Positions 16,675-26,029 of a DNA stretch of 64,000 nucleotides are shown piece after piece. The stretch is taken from contig NCEU01000003.1 of NCBI GenBank assembly GCA_002280855.1, forward strand, positions 310,001 to 374,000, in the 5' to 3' direction. Numbering within the stretch: the stretch's first letter is position 1; each line of letters starts with the position of its first letter. Under the pieces are notes generated by a model. That model saw only the letters and a program-made list of their open reading frames with translations. It was not told the DNA's origin and made no database searches. The position numbers and the translations under genes were made by a program. This stretch comes from Sphingomonadales bacterium 32-65-25 (GTDB taxonomy: Bacteria > Pseudomonadota > Alphaproteobacteria > Sphingomonadales > Sphingomonadaceae).

Positions 16675-18732
16675 ATGAAGCCTTTGCCCCTCCTCGCGCT
16701 CCTGCTCGCCACCGCCACTCCAGCCCTCGCCGCCGAGGCCGAGGACGCGCTGATCACCGTTACCGGCAAGGGCCTGAAGGACCTGCCCGGCGATGCCGCG
16801 CTGTCGTTGATCGTGATCGACCGGGAGCGCATTCTGAACACCGGATCGAACCGGCTGGAATCGGTGCTCGCCGATATCGCCGGCCAGCAGCAGTTCCGCC
16901 GGTCGGACAGCCGGTCTGCCAACGCCACGTCACAGGGCATCACCTTGCGCGGTCTGGGCGGCAATGCCTCATCCCGCGCGCTGCTGGTGCTGGATGGCGT
17001 GCCGCAGGCCGATCCGTTCGGCGGCTGGGTGGCGTTTCCAGCCTATGCCACCGGGCGGCTCGATCGCATCCGGGTGACGCGCGGCGGCGGCTCCGGATAC
17101 TGGGGCCCGGGCGCGCTGGCTGGCACCATCGAGCTGGAATCGGTGGGCGGCGCCGCGGTGCGGCCGTTCGATGGCGCCATCGCCTATGGCAGCCGCAACA
17201 GCCTGGATGCGCAAGGCGCGCTGGGCCTGACCCGCGACAAGGGCTTTGCGACGCTGTCTGCCGCCTATGGCCGTGGTGATGGCTTCATCCCCATCGTCGA
17301 ACGCAATCGCGGCCCGGTCGATCGGGCGGCGCCCTATGAACAGGCCAGCGCAGCCTTGCGCGCCGTGGTCGAAATCGCCGCCGATACCGAAGCCCAGGTG
17401 ACCGCCAACGCCTTCACCGACAGTCGTGAGCGCGGCACCGATTTTTCGCGCAACACGTCCGAAGGCGTCGATGGCGCGCTTCGGCTGGTGGGGCGCGGGC
17501 GCTGGGGCTGGCAGGCGCTGGCCTATGTGCAAACGCGCAATTTCACCTCCGATTTCGCCGCCGTGAACGCCGCGCGCACCAGCGTTTCCCAGAGCCTGGC
17601 CCAATATGACACGCCGGCCACCGGCTGGGGCGGCCGGCTGGAGATCGCACCGCCGGTTGGTGACGGCGTCTCGCTGCGGCTGGGCGCCGATACGCGGCAA
17701 TTGACTGGCGAAACCAACGAGCTTTTCACCTACGTCAACGCCGCGCCGACCCGCCAGCGCGAGGCCGGCGGCCGCACCGGCAACAGCGGGTTGTTCGTCG
17801 ATGCCAGTATCGAACGCGGCATCGTCACGGCTACGGCATCGGCCCGCATCGACTGGTGGACGATCAAGGACGGCCGCCTGCTGGAAACCACCATCGCCAC
17901 CAACGCGCCGTTCACGAGCCTGCTGTTTGCCGATCGTTCCGGCCATGAATTCACCGGCCGCGTTGGCCTGGCGGTGAAGCCCGCCGATTGGCTGGCCCTG
18001 CGCGGTGCCGCCTATCGCGGCTGGCGGCTGCCCACATTGAACGAACTCTATCGCCCATTCCGTGTTGGCCCCGACGCCACGGCCGCCAATGCCCTGCTCA
18101 GCCCTGAACGGGTGACGGGTGTTGATCTGGGCTTCACGCTCAAGCCGGCAGATGGTTTCGAGATCGGCGTAACCGGTTTCTGGAACCGCATGGACGACAC
18201 CATCGCCAACGTCACCCAAGGGCGCGGGCCGGGCAGCTTCCCCGGCGTCGGCTTCGTGGCGGCCGGCGGCTTTTATCGCCAGCGCCAGAATCTCGACGCG
18301 TTGGAGGTGTGGGGCTGGGAAGTGGATGCGAAGCTGCAGCGCGGCGACTTCGGGCTGACCGCGAGCTGGAGCCATGTCGATCCCACCATCGCCGCCACCG
18401 GTGCCGCCGCACCCCTGGATGGTCTGCGCCCGGCGCAGACCCCGCGCGATCAATTCTCCGGCACCATCGACTACACCGGCAGCCTGTTCACCGCGTCGGC
18501 CACGCTGCGCCACATCGCCAGCCAATTCGAGGATGACCAGAACAGTCGCAGCCTGAATGCCGCCACCATGGTCGATGCGCTGCTGCTGGTGCCACTGATC
18601 AAGGGCTTTGCCATCGAAGGCCGGGTGGAAAACCTGTTCGACGCCGAAGTGCAGGCAGCACTTTCGGGCACCGGCGTTGTGGAACGCGCCCTGCCCCGCA
18701 CCTTCTGGGTGGGCGCGCGCGTTTCGTTCTGA
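16675..18732 (+). CDS. TonB-dependent outer-membrane receptor
   Basis: An outer-membrane active transporter of 685 residues. A signal peptide (1-19) is followed by a plug domain with TLRGLGGNASSRALLVLDGVP, and then a 22-strand beta-barrel region ending in the terminal strand PRTFWVGARVSF with the C-terminal Phe expected for outer-membrane insertion. A region like a TonB box (ALITVTGKG) lies just after the signal. The substrate cannot be assigned: the receptor resembles the vitamin B12/siderophore class broadly, and no siderophore or metal-uptake genes flank it. It is divergent from the TIGR00266 gene, with 111 bp between the starts. Confidence 0.93.
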   Translation: MKPLPLLALLLATATPALAAEAEDALITVTGKGLKDLPGDAALSLIVIDRERILNTGSNRLESVLADIAGQQQFRRSDSRSANATSQGITLRGLGGNASSRALLVLDGVPQADPFGGWVAFPAYATGRLDRIRVTRGGGSGYWGPGALAGTIELESVGGAAVRPFDGAIAYGSRNSLDAQGALGLTRDKGFATLSAAYGRGDGFIPIVERNRGPVDRAAPYEQASAALRAVVEIAADTEAQVTANAFTDSRERGTDFSRNTSEGVDGALRLVGRGRWGWQALAYVQTRNFTSDFAAVNAARTSVSQSLAQYDTPATGWGGRLEIAPPVGDGVSLRLGADTRQLTGETNELFTYVNAAPTRQREAGGRTGNSGLFVDASIERGIVTATASARIDWWTIKDGRLLETTIATNAPFTSLLFADRSGHEFTGRVGLAVKPADWLALRGAAYRGWRLPTLNELYRPFRVGPDATAANALLSPERVTGVDLGFTLKPADGFEIGVTGFWNRMDDTIANVTQGRGPGSFPGVGFVAAGGFYRQRQNLDALEVWGWEVDAKLQRGDFGLTASWSHVDPTIAATGAAAPLDGLRPAQTPRDQFSGTIDYTGSLFTASATLRHIASQFEDDQNSRSLNAATMVDALLLVPLIKGFAIEGRVENLFDAEVQAALSGTGVVERALPRTFWVGARVSF

Positions 18733-18804
18733 CCGGGTGAACCCCGTATCGACGTGTGTATGATGCGTGCCTAGCGTGTGCCGGCACCAATGGAGACACG
18801 CCGC

Positions 18805-19341
18805 ATGACCCGTTACAGCAAGGTTGCCATCACGCTACACTGGCTGATGGCCCTGATGATCATCGGCAATCTGGCCGGCGGCTTCCTGCATGATTTCATC
18901 CCGCGGGGCAGCCCGGAACGCGCGTTCGTGATGGGCCTGCACGCCAGTTTCGGCCTGACGCTGATTGCGCTGACGCTGGTGCGGCTGGGCTGGCGCCTGG
19001 CCAATCCGCCGCCGCCGCTGCCCGCCTATTTCACCGGCGGCGAGCGCCTGCTGGCCAAGGCCGCGCACTGGGCCTTTTATGCCGCCATGCTGGCGCTGCC
19101 CATGTCAGGCTGGCTGATGGCGGAGCGCAACGAGCGGCCGCTGCTGTATTTCTTCGCCGTGGACGTGCCCAAGGCCGGGATCGGCAAGCCGCTGGCCGAG
19201 ACTTTCAACGAACTGCACGAGATCTTGGGCTGGGCCATGCTGGCGCTGCTGGCGCTGCACATCGTTGGCATCATCAAGCATCTGGTGATGGATCGCGACA
19301 ATCTGATGCCGCGCATGGGTGTGGGCAAACCGCGCGCTTGA
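18805..19341 (+). CDS. cytochrome b561-type membrane protein
   Basis: Four-helix di-haem cytochrome b of the prokaryotic b561 family, 178 residues. Conserved helix residues include [23 protein letters not shown] with a haem-ligand His, a second His in MGLHASFG, and C-terminal-half histidines in [25 protein letters not shown]. Members move electrons from quinol or superoxide at the cytoplasmic membrane. Start at MTRYSK with GGAGAC upstream. The neighbouring uracil-DNA glycosylase starts 31 bp downstream. Confidence 0.92.
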   Translation: MTRYSKVAITLHWLMALMIIGNLAGGFLHDFIPRGSPERAFVMGLHASFGLTLIALTLVRLGWRLANPPPPLPAYFTGGERLLAKAAHWAFYAAMLALPMSGWLMAERNERPLLYFFAVDVPKAGIGKPLAETFNELHEILGWAMLALLALHIVGIIKHLVMDRDNLMPRMGVGKPRA

Positions 19342-19372
19342 CGCTGCCGCCCTGCCCCCGTCACACAGGCGC

Positions 19373-20059
19373 ATGGCCGACACGATCAAGCTGCACGAAA
19401 GCTGGCGCGCGCCGCTGGCGGATGCCTTCGCCTCGCCGTCGATGGCGGCGTTGCAGGCTTTCCTGTTGACCGAGAAAGCCGCCGGCAAGACGATTTTCCC
19501 CAACGGCAGCGAGTGGTTCCGCGCCCTTGATCTGACGCCGCTTGATGCAGTGCGTGTGGTGATCCTGGGGCAAGACCCCTATCACGGCCCCGGCCAGGCG
19601 CATGGGCTGGCGTTTTCCGTGCGCCCCGGTGTGCGGGTGCCGCCCAGCCTGGTGAATATCTACAAGGAACTGCAATCCGATCTTGGTATCGCGCCGGCGC
19701 GGCATGGCTTCCTTGAGCATTGGGCGCGGCAGGGCGTGTTGCTGCTCAACACCAGCCTGACGGTGGAACAGGGCCTTGCCGCCAGCCACAAGGGCCGCGG
19801 CTGGGAAGCGTTCACCGATGCGGTGATCCGTCTGGTGGCGGAACGGGAGCAACGCTGCGCCTTCCTGCTGTGGGGCAGCCACGCCCAGAAAAAGGCTGGC
19901 TTTGTTGATGGCAGCCGGCACCTGGTGCTGAAAGCCCCGCACCCCTCGCCGCTCTCCGCCCACAATGGTTTCTTTGGCTGCCGCCATTTTTCCCGCACAA
20001 ACGCCTGGCTGGAAGCGCAATGGCTGCCACCGATTGATTGGGCGCTGCCGCCGGTGTAG
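19373..20059 (+). CDS. ung: uracil-DNA glycosylase, family 1
   Basis: A base-excision repair enzyme of 228 residues that removes uracil from DNA. The water-activating motif [18 protein letters not shown] gives Asp68 and His71, and the C-terminal [13 protein letters not shown] supplies the DNA-intercalating loop and catalytic His. The length is typical for bacterial Ung. Start at [10 protein letters not shown]; upstream in-frame codons belong to the spacer after the cytochrome gene. No operon partner with a related role is evident. Confidence 0.96.
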   Translation: MADTIKLHESWRAPLADAFASPSMAALQAFLLTEKAAGKTIFPNGSEWFRALDLTPLDAVRVVILGQDPYHGPGQAHGLAFSVRPGVRVPPSLVNIYKELQSDLGIAPARHGFLEHWARQGVLLLNTSLTVEQGLAASHKGRGWEAFTDAVIRLVAEREQRCAFLLWGSHAQKKAGFVDGSRHLVLKAPHPSPLSAHNGFFGCRHFSRTNAWLEAQWLPPIDWALPPV

Positions 20060-20062
20060 CCG

Positions 20063-20722
20063 ATGGCTAAGATGAGGCACACTTACCCTGTCCCCACACC
20101 GGCGCTCCTCGCCGTTCTATTGCTTTGCGCCGCCCCCGCGTTTGCGCAGCCAGAAGCCTGCGAACTGCATGTCTGGCCGACCAATCAGCATGTGGTCACA
20201 CAGAATTTCATGGACAAGGGCCAGCTCGGGCTTGTCGGCGATATCGTCAACAGCACGATGCAACTTGCGTCACCGCAGTATGCGGAAGCAGCGCTCAAGG
20301 CAGACCTTGCCCCCGATGTTCAGCAAGCACTGATGCGGGACACCGATCTTGCCGCCCTGTTCAAGTTGGCGGGCCATCGCCTGGTTTTCCACCCGCCCGA
20401 AACGGCGCCGATCTGGACGCTGGACGCCTTGAAGAAGCCCGACCGGTTGGCGCCGGATACGCCGGCTTGCTATGCCGAGCTGGCGTTCATCTCGCTCCAG
20501 TATTTGCGGGAACCGATGCGATCCCGGCTGCGCAGTTTCGTGCGCTATCGGGAATATGATGCCAGCGGCAAGCTGCGCGCCAAGCTGCTCGACACCACGG
20601 CAACGCCGGCCGCGAACTTTCCCCCCAGGCAGCCGGAGGAGCGCGCGGCCGCAACGGCGGGCTTGCAGCGGGCGTTTCGCGACAATCTGGCCAAGCTGGC
20701 GCATGACAAGTTGAAGCGCTGA
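20063..20722 (+). CDS. secreted protein of unknown function
   Basis: A 219-residue protein with a clear signal peptide (ending FAQPEA) and no family I can recognise. The mature part begins CELHVWPTNQHVV, contains three cysteines in total that could form a disulfide, and has a C-terminal Arg/Lys-rich helix (LQRAFRDNLAKLAHDKLKR). It starts 3 bp after the ung stop, so it is probably co-transcribed. An alternative start is the ATG at 20072. A periplasmic location is inferred from the signal peptide only. Confidence 0.7.
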   Translation: MAKMRHTYPVPTPALLAVLLLCAAPAFAQPEACELHVWPTNQHVVTQNFMDKGQLGLVGDIVNSTMQLASPQYAEAALKADLAPDVQQALMRDTDLAALFKLAGHRLVFHPPETAPIWTLDALKKPDRLAPDTPACYAELAFISLQYLREPMRSRLRSFVRYREYDASGKLRAKLLDTTATPAANFPPRQPEERAAATAGLQRAFRDNLAKLAHDKLKR

Positions 20723-20766
20723 GCGATGCGGTGCAGGCTTGCGGGTCTTAAATTGAGGGGAATGGC

Positions 20767-21636
20767 ATGACGAACCGGCGTGCGGCACTTTACTTCCTGG
20801 CGCTGGCGGCGGCCGCACCGGCGCTGGCCCAAACCGGCCCGCTATTCACCGATCCGCCTGCCACCGCCTCCCCGCGCGCCCGCATGGAGGTGCTGCACAT
20901 CCCTTCGGGCGGGGTGGAGATCAACGGTGTGGCCTATCTGGCGGCAGGGCCGGGGCCGCATCCAACCATCGTCATCTGCCACGGCTGGCCCGGCAACGAG
21001 AAGAATCTCGATCTGGCCCAAGCGCTGCGCCGGGCCGGATGGAACGCCATCACGTTCAATTATCGCGGTGCTTGGGGCAGCCCCGGCGCTTTCCGCTTTG
21101 GCCAAAACCCGGAGGACGCCAAGGCCGTACTGGCCATGCTGCGCAAGCCGGAGGTGGCGGCAAAACTGGGCATCGACACTCGCCGCATCGTGCTGGCCGG
21201 GCACAGCATGGGCGGCTGGGTTACGGGGATGGTCGCATCCGAAGATCAGGCATTGGCCGGCGCCATCCTGATTTCGGCGGCCAACATGGGCATGCTGCCG
21301 CAATTGCTGGGCGATCGGCTGGAAGCTCAGGCCGCCGGCAACAGCGAAGCCCTGGCCGGCACCTCCCCCACGATCCAGGCCATCGAATTGCGCGCGCAGG
21401 CCGCCGCCTTCGATCTGCGCCCACGCGCCACCGGCCTCGTCCGCCAGCCGCTGCTGGTGCTGACGTCAGATGATGGCCTGAAACCCGCCACGGATCCGCT
21501 GGTCGCCGCCGCCCGTGCCGCCGGTGGCAAGGTGACGGAAGGCCATCAGGCCACCGATCACAGCTGGTCCGACGCCCGCATCGCACTTGCAACCCGCATC
21601 CATGATTGGCTTGAAACCTTGCCCGCCCGCCGCTGA
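20767..21636 (+). CDS. secreted alpha/beta hydrolase
   Basis: An alpha/beta hydrolase of 289 residues with an N-terminal signal peptide (residues 1-22, ALAQT). HGWPGN provides the oxyanion hole, GHSMGG carries the nucleophile Ser, SDDGLKPAT carries the acid Asp, and TDHSWSD the His. The shape is that of the serine aminopeptidase/X-Pro peptidase-like branch (PF12146/PF00326 type), so an esterase, peptidase or acyl-hydrolase is possible. AGGGGAATGGC precedes the start. Convergent with the usher gene. Confidence 0.85.
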   Translation: MTNRRAALYFLALAAAAPALAQTGPLFTDPPATASPRARMEVLHIPSGGVEINGVAYLAAGPGPHPTIVICHGWPGNEKNLDLAQALRRAGWNAITFNYRGAWGSPGAFRFGQNPEDAKAVLAMLRKPEVAAKLGIDTRRIVLAGHSMGGWVTGMVASEDQALAGAILISAANMGMLPQLLGDRLEAQAAGNSEALAGTSPTIQAIELRAQAAAFDLRPRATGLVRQPLLVLTSDDGLKPATDPLVAAARAAGGKVTEGHQATDHSWSDARIALATRIHDWLETLPARR

Positions 21637-21654
21637 AGCGCGGGCCGGGGGCAC

Positions 21655-24243
21655 TCAAGTTGTGGCCGGAGGCACAAGGACGGTGATTTGCTGGTCGGGT
21701 TCGGTATGGGAAAGCGAAAGATCTGGCGATGATTGGCCTGCGGCTTCGACATGAAAGAGGCCGAGCGGCAGGCCGTCGAACAGCACATAGCCTTCGAAAT
21801 CGGTGACGCCGCGTGCGACAGGGTTGCCGCGCGCATCGTGCAGGGTGACAGGCACACCGGAACGCGGCGTGCGAGCGGTTCCGGTGACCAGCAGTATCTG
21901 GGCCTCGATGCTACCGGTCGGCTGCAAGGGGATGGCCAGGGTGCGGACTTCGCCAGGGCGCAGGCGCAGCCGATCGCCGGGGCGCGCGGGCCGGAGGCTG
22001 AAATCGGGCAGCGATGCCAGCTGGGTTTCCACGTCCACCGGCAGGCCGGTCGGCAGACCGCGTAGCAGCACGTGGCCATCGCCGCCGGTTGTTTCGCTGC
22101 GCAGGCTGTTGCCAACGATGAAGCGCCCATTCGGCACCGCTGCCTCGCCGGCATCGCGCTGGTTGTCGCCATCATCATCGATGAACAGATCGGCCAGCAC
22201 GGCACCACTGCGGGTGAGGCCAGCCGGTGCCGCATGCCAGCGGCCCGCGCCCTGCCACAGGCCCACCACCAGGCCCAAGCCCAGGCGCCAGCCATCGGCG
22301 GCACGGGAGAGGCCGGCGGATAGGCCAAAGGCACCCAGCCGCTGGTTCCAGGCCAGCCCGCCGCTCAACCGCCGCCGGTCAGTCTGCCAGCCCATATCCA
22401 GACTGATCGTGCCGCTACCCGTGCGGCGGACGGCCGAAATATTGCCGCCGCCCAGCCGCCAGCCACCCGCCAGCACCGCATCCAAGCCGCCGCGCAACCG
22501 CCATGGACCATTTGTGGCGGCCATCCCCAGCGTGGCGCCGCCCTGCCAGCCAGCGACGCCCTGCCGGATCAGCCCCAACCCGACATTGGCCTGCAACTTG
22601 GCCAGCGGCAACGCCACCCTGCCACCAATGGCTTGCTGGTGACCGCCGCCGCGCCGTGCCGCCGATTGCAGGCGCAATTGCCACGGCAAGCTTGACCGCC
22701 CCAGCGCCAGCCGGCCCGTGCCGGACAGGCTGGCCAGACCGGCGAATTCGCGCACTGGCGGTGCCTGTGCCGGTCCGGCATCGCGGCCGTGCCGGGCCAG
22801 GTCGAGCAGCAGATCGGTTGCACCCACTCGTCGTGCCAGCCGCAGCGCGCTGCCCAGGCCGCCTTTGCCATCACGAGCCAGCGTGGCCGCCCACAAGGTC
22901 CCGCCATGGGCACCGTGCATGCCCAGCGACAGCGCCGGGTTGCCGGCCAGCGGCGCGCGCAGCCCAAAACGGGCTGTAAGTGCCGGTGCCAACCCCCAAC
23001 CCAATGTCGCAAAGGCCGCAGCGCCGCTGGCCGTGCGTTGCGGCGCTGCACCCAGCAAGGGGGTGCCGCCGTCGACGAAGCCGATGCTGTAATCCACCTC
23101 GTTCTCGGCATTCATCTCGGTTCCGATCAGGCGGGTGAAGGCCTGTTCGCTGCTCTCGCCATGCGGCCCATAGAGCCGTACCACCCAGCGATTCTCGCCC
23201 AGCCGCACCGGCAGCCGGGCAAAGCGCCATTGCCCGGCGGCATCGGCGTCGCGCGTTGCGTCCACCAAGCGGTCTTCGTGCCACAGTTCGGCTTCCCAGC
23301 CGGCCGGCAGCGGGCCAAACAGATCGATTTCATCAACCAGATCTGCGCGCCACGGCGGGCGGGAGGAGACCAGCAAGCCGCGGCCCGAAAGCGCATCGGC
23401 GATCAGCGGCTGGGCAGGGCTGGCGATATCGCCGATGGCAAGGCTGCGCGCCGCCATTGGCCCGAGCAGATCAGGCGTCTCGCGCGCGTCCGAAAGCGTG
23501 AAGCCCGCTGTTGGCGCCGCCCGCCCGGAAAGGCCGAGCCCGGCGTGGGCCGAAAGACCGAACAGTTCCCCGCTGGCTTGCACGCTGGCGGAAGCATCGC
23601 TGCCGGTTGCGGCCTGCACCAGCCCGGCTGCCAGATCCAGGCTCCACAATCGCGCCAGCGCCGATGGGCGCGGTACCAGTGGAAAGGCCGGTCGAAGGGC
23701 TTCCGGATGCAGCCGGGCCTGACGTTCGGCGCGCGCCAGCCGCATCAACACCGGCAGCGGCGCGCGCGCCTCCACCAGCAGTCGCTGGCTCACAGGATCG
23801 TGGTTGATGGCCAGCGGCAGCAATCCGGCCAGTGTGGTCAACGGCAGGCACGGTCCGCTCGGGCTGGCCAGCAAGACGGCAGCCGGCACGACAATTGTGC
23901 GGCGCGGTTCCGGCAGGGTTACGGTGATGCTGCCATCGCCCCCGGTGTTGTGCAGCAGTTCCAGCGCGTCGAGCAGGGGAACGGCCGCCACGCAGGCACC
24001 CTGACCCGGCCCCAGATCATGCAGCGGCAGCGCATCGGCCAGCCGCTGACCCTGCGCGAAAAGGCCGGGCAGGGCCAGGCCATCGCTGGCCTTGCCGGCC
24101 CGTTCGGCGGCGGGATCGGTGCCGAACAATTGGTCGAACAGGCCGGGTTCGGCGGGCGGCGCCGCTGCCGCTGATGTGGCCGCGAGCGTGGCCAGCAGCA
24201 AGACCGCAAGCCACCACCCGCCGGCGGGCAGGCGGCGGCGCAT
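21655..24243 (-). CDS. outer-membrane usher of a chaperone-usher pilus
   Basis: An 862-residue exported protein (signal peptide 1-27) predicted to be the outer-membrane usher for pilus assembly. Beta-rich sequence with many GLG/GGG turns (about 200-680) suits a 24-strand barrel. A C-terminal region from about 683 contains an Asp-rich segment (FIDDDGDNQRDAGE) and two carboxypeptidase-regulatory-like beta-sandwich repeats (SGVPVTLHDARGNPVARG, GLPLGLFHVEA), typical of the TcfC/alternate usher group rather than classical FimD. The assignment rests on those repeats and on position after the pilin and chaperone genes. The substrate is presumably the DUF4402 subunit. Confidence 0.72.
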   Translation of the reverse strand: MRRRLPAGGWWLAVLLLATLAATSAAAAPPAEPGLFDQLFGTDPAAERAGKASDGLALPGLFAQGQRLADALPLHDLGPGQGACVAAVPLLDALELLHNTGGDGSITVTLPEPRRTIVVPAAVLLASPSGPCLPLTTLAGLLPLAINHDPVSQRLLVEARAPLPVLMRLARAERQARLHPEALRPAFPLVPRPSALARLWSLDLAAGLVQAATGSDASASVQASGELFGLSAHAGLGLSGRAAPTAGFTLSDARETPDLLGPMAARSLAIGDIASPAQPLIADALSGRGLLVSSRPPWRADLVDEIDLFGPLPAGWEAELWHEDRLVDATRDADAAGQWRFARLPVRLGENRWVVRLYGPHGESSEQAFTRLIGTEMNAENEVDYSIGFVDGGTPLLGAAPQRTASGAAAFATLGWGLAPALTARFGLRAPLAGNPALSLGMHGAHGGTLWAATLARDGKGGLGSALRLARRVGATDLLLDLARHGRDAGPAQAPPVREFAGLASLSGTGRLALGRSSLPWQLRLQSAARRGGGHQQAIGGRVALPLAKLQANVGLGLIRQGVAGWQGGATLGMAATNGPWRLRGGLDAVLAGGWRLGGGNISAVRRTGSGTISLDMGWQTDRRRLSGGLAWNQRLGAFGLSAGLSRAADGWRLGLGLVVGLWQGAGRWHAAPAGLTRSGAVLADLFIDDDGDNQRDAGEAAVPNGRFIVGNSLRSETTGGDGHVLLRGLPTGLPVDVETQLASLPDFSLRPARPGDRLRLRPGEVRTLAIPLQPTGSIEAQILLVTGTARTPRSGVPVTLHDARGNPVARGVTDFEGYVLFDGLPLGLFHVEAAGQSSPDLSLSHTEPDQQITVLVPPATT

Positions 24244-24268
24244 GGACAGGATTCCAAATGCAGAGCGG

Positions 24269-25084
24269 TCAGAGCTGGGCGGTCAGGCTGGCCAGCAGCG
24301 TGCCGGCCAACGCCGGTTCAGCACTGTCGGTGGAGACATAGCTGATCCGTACCCGCTTGCCGGCCAACCGCGCCCGCACGTCGACCGGCAACGGCAGGAT
24401 CACGTTGCGGCTGGTGTTGGGCGTATAGATCGCCACGCCGCGCACCAGCCAGGCCGGCTGCTTTTCGCCCTCCACTGTCAGGCTGATGTCGCCATAGGTT
24501 GAGCGTGTGCCCTGACGCGCCAGCTTCACCACCAGCTGGTTTTCCGGCGCGCCCGAAAGCGTGGCGGCATCAACCGTCACGCTGGCTGCCAGCGTGCCGA
24601 TCCTGAGGATCACCGGCACGGTGAGGGAGCGGATGGCAATCAGTTCGATCGACAGGCTGTTATCAGTGCCGGCCGGCGCGGGCACCTGGGATCGCCCGGC
24701 GCTCACAGGTGCCGACATCAGGCGCAGATGGCTGCGATATTCGCCGGGCGCCAGATCGGCTGGGGCCGTAGCCATTATGCGCACCACTTGGCGGGCACCG
24801 GGCTCCAGCACCAGTTGTCGGGGCGAGAAACGCAACTTGTCGGCGGCAAAACTCTCGCCGGGCTGGGGCGTGTCCGCCGCTTCCAGCCCGCCATCGGCGC
24901 GCATGCGCCGGTTTTCGAGCGCCAACCGGAAGGCGGCCGTTTCTGTACCCTTGTTGACCAGCACCAATTCGGCCGAACGGGTGGCGGGGGTAAGGATGAC
25001 GCGGGTGGGTGCGATCAGCAGTTCGGCCGCAGCCGGAACGCCGAACAACGCGGCAAGGACGGCCACAACGGGCAGGAACTTCAT
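24269..25084 (-). CDS. periplasmic pilus chaperone
   Basis: A 271-residue PapD-like chaperone with a signal peptide (MKFLPVVAVLAALFGVPAAA). Mature-domain hallmarks of two-immunoglobulin-fold chaperones are visible: ELLIAPTRVILTPATRSAELVLVNKGTE at the first domain and the basic residues used for subunit donation, then FSPRQLVLEPGARQVVRIM, where the Arg sits at the G1 region. It should hold pilin subunits in the periplasm by donor-strand complementation. The gene starts 158 bp after the pilin stop and is followed by the usher gene after 25 bp, an operon order typical of these systems. Confidence 0.88.
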   Translation of the reverse strand: MKFLPVVAVLAALFGVPAAAELLIAPTRVILTPATRSAELVLVNKGTETAAFRLALENRRMRADGGLEAADTPQPGESFAADKLRFSPRQLVLEPGARQVVRIMATAPADLAPGEYRSHLRLMSAPVSAGRSQVPAPAGTDNSLSIELIAIRSLTVPVILRIGTLAASVTVDAATLSGAPENQLVVKLARQGTRSTYGDISLTVEGEKQPAWLVRGVAIYTPNTSRNVILPLPVDVRARLAGKRVRISYVSTDSAEPALAGTLLASLTAQL

Positions 25085-25186
25085 GGAACAGACCTTGGGA
25101 TGACAGGGGTTGGTCTGGAAACGGGCATTGCTGGCTGGGGGGGGCGAGTGCCCGGCGGCAAAGCCACCGGATTGGGCGCCGGGGGA

Positions 25187-25210
25187 CGGCCAACCATTTT
25201 GGGCTGGCCG
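25187..25210 (-). other. inverted repeat between pilin and chaperone genes
   Basis: Arms CGGCCA (25187-25192) and TGGCCG (25205-25210), partly extended by further C-G pairing in the loop, lie in the spacer between the pilin stop and chaperone start. In pilus operons such a hairpin often allows excess major-subunit mRNA. That use here is inference, and the stem is short. Confidence 0.3.
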
Positions 25211-25241
25211 CCAGGCACCGTTCCCCCCTGCCGTGCAACTT

Positions 25242-25736
25242 TTACTGATACTCGACCGCGACAGTGAAGCTGCCCTGGTACTTCCCAGCTTCCTGGCGCG
25301 CCGCAACTTCGAGCGTGCCGCCCACGGTGAAGCTGTCTTCGCCCTTCAGCAACTGGCCCTTATCCTTGGAGCCGGTGAAATCGGCCACGCGCATGGCGGT
25401 GCCGTTCTCATTCACGATCTTGATCTCGTTAGGCAGCGAGATGGTGTAGAAGGCATCAGCTTCACCGGTCACGGCAAAGGCGGCGGCGGTGTGGTCGCTG
25501 GTCAGGCAGGTCAGCGCCGGGCCGCAGTCGCGGCTGCCGTCGGCGGCCACGGCAACCTTGTCACTCACTGTCGTCGACGGGGCGATGGTGCCGAAATAGA
25601 GATCGGCGGTGCGGCTGATTTCCAGCGGCGCAATGATCTTGGCGCCAGCGCCGGCATCGGCGGTGGCAGCAGCGGCGGCGCCAGCGGCGGCCAGGGCGAT
25701 CAGGGCGGTGGCCCCGGCAAGAATCATGTTCTTCAT
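25242..25736 (-). CDS. DUF4402 family pilin/fimbrial subunit
   Basis: A 164-residue exported protein with signal peptide (1-22) and an Ala-rich mature N-terminus. The body (TADLYFGTIAPSTTVSDKVAVAADG, then CGPALTC) and C-terminal strand GKYQGSFTVAVEYQ match DUF4402 proteins, which are probable pilins assembled by chaperone-usher systems. Two cysteines in CGPALTC are likely to form the intradomain disulfide. The final V-V-Y strand suits donor-strand exchange. First gene of the operon; a clear GAGGA precedes the start at 25736. No other subunit or adhesin gene is seen. Confidence 0.85.
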   Translation of the reverse strand: MKNMILAGATALIALAAAGAAAAATADAGAGAKIIAPLEISRTADLYFGTIAPSTTVSDKVAVAADGSRDCGPALTCLTSDHTAAAFAVTGEADAFYTISLPNEIKIVNENGTAMRVADFTGSKDKGQLLKGEDSFTVGGTLEVAARQEAGKYQGSFTVAVEYQ

Positions 25737-25932
25737 GGGTAATTTCCTCTACATAACAGTTGTTTAGGCCAGCGGCAGGGTGCAGCGGCTGGAGCGTTCA
25801 TTAGGCGTTAATTTTAACATTGTCTGTTGCCCGGGCGGATGGTGGTGGCCTGCGGAGGTATGGCGCTCATGCTGGAATCGGGCATGGCGTGGCTCCGATT
25901 GGATATCAGGCGGCCAAATTGGATGCTGTTCA

Positions 25933-25948
25933 CTATACCAAAGTATAG
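25933..25948. promoter_or_regulatory. small palindrome in the pilin/histidine-kinase divergent region
   Basis: The dyad CTATAC-CAAA-GTATAG sits in the 293-bp gap between the start of the pilin gene (leftward) and the start of the kinase gene (rightward). The gap is AT-richer than its surroundings. This is a candidate operator for either gene, but no regulator can be named. Confidence 0.4.
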
Positions 25949-26029
25949 CAGCGCCTCGCCGTCAGGAGGGGGTTCGTGCTTCCGCGGCTCGCATGGCAAT
26001 GTTAACTTTCTGGTGATACGTAAATTTTA

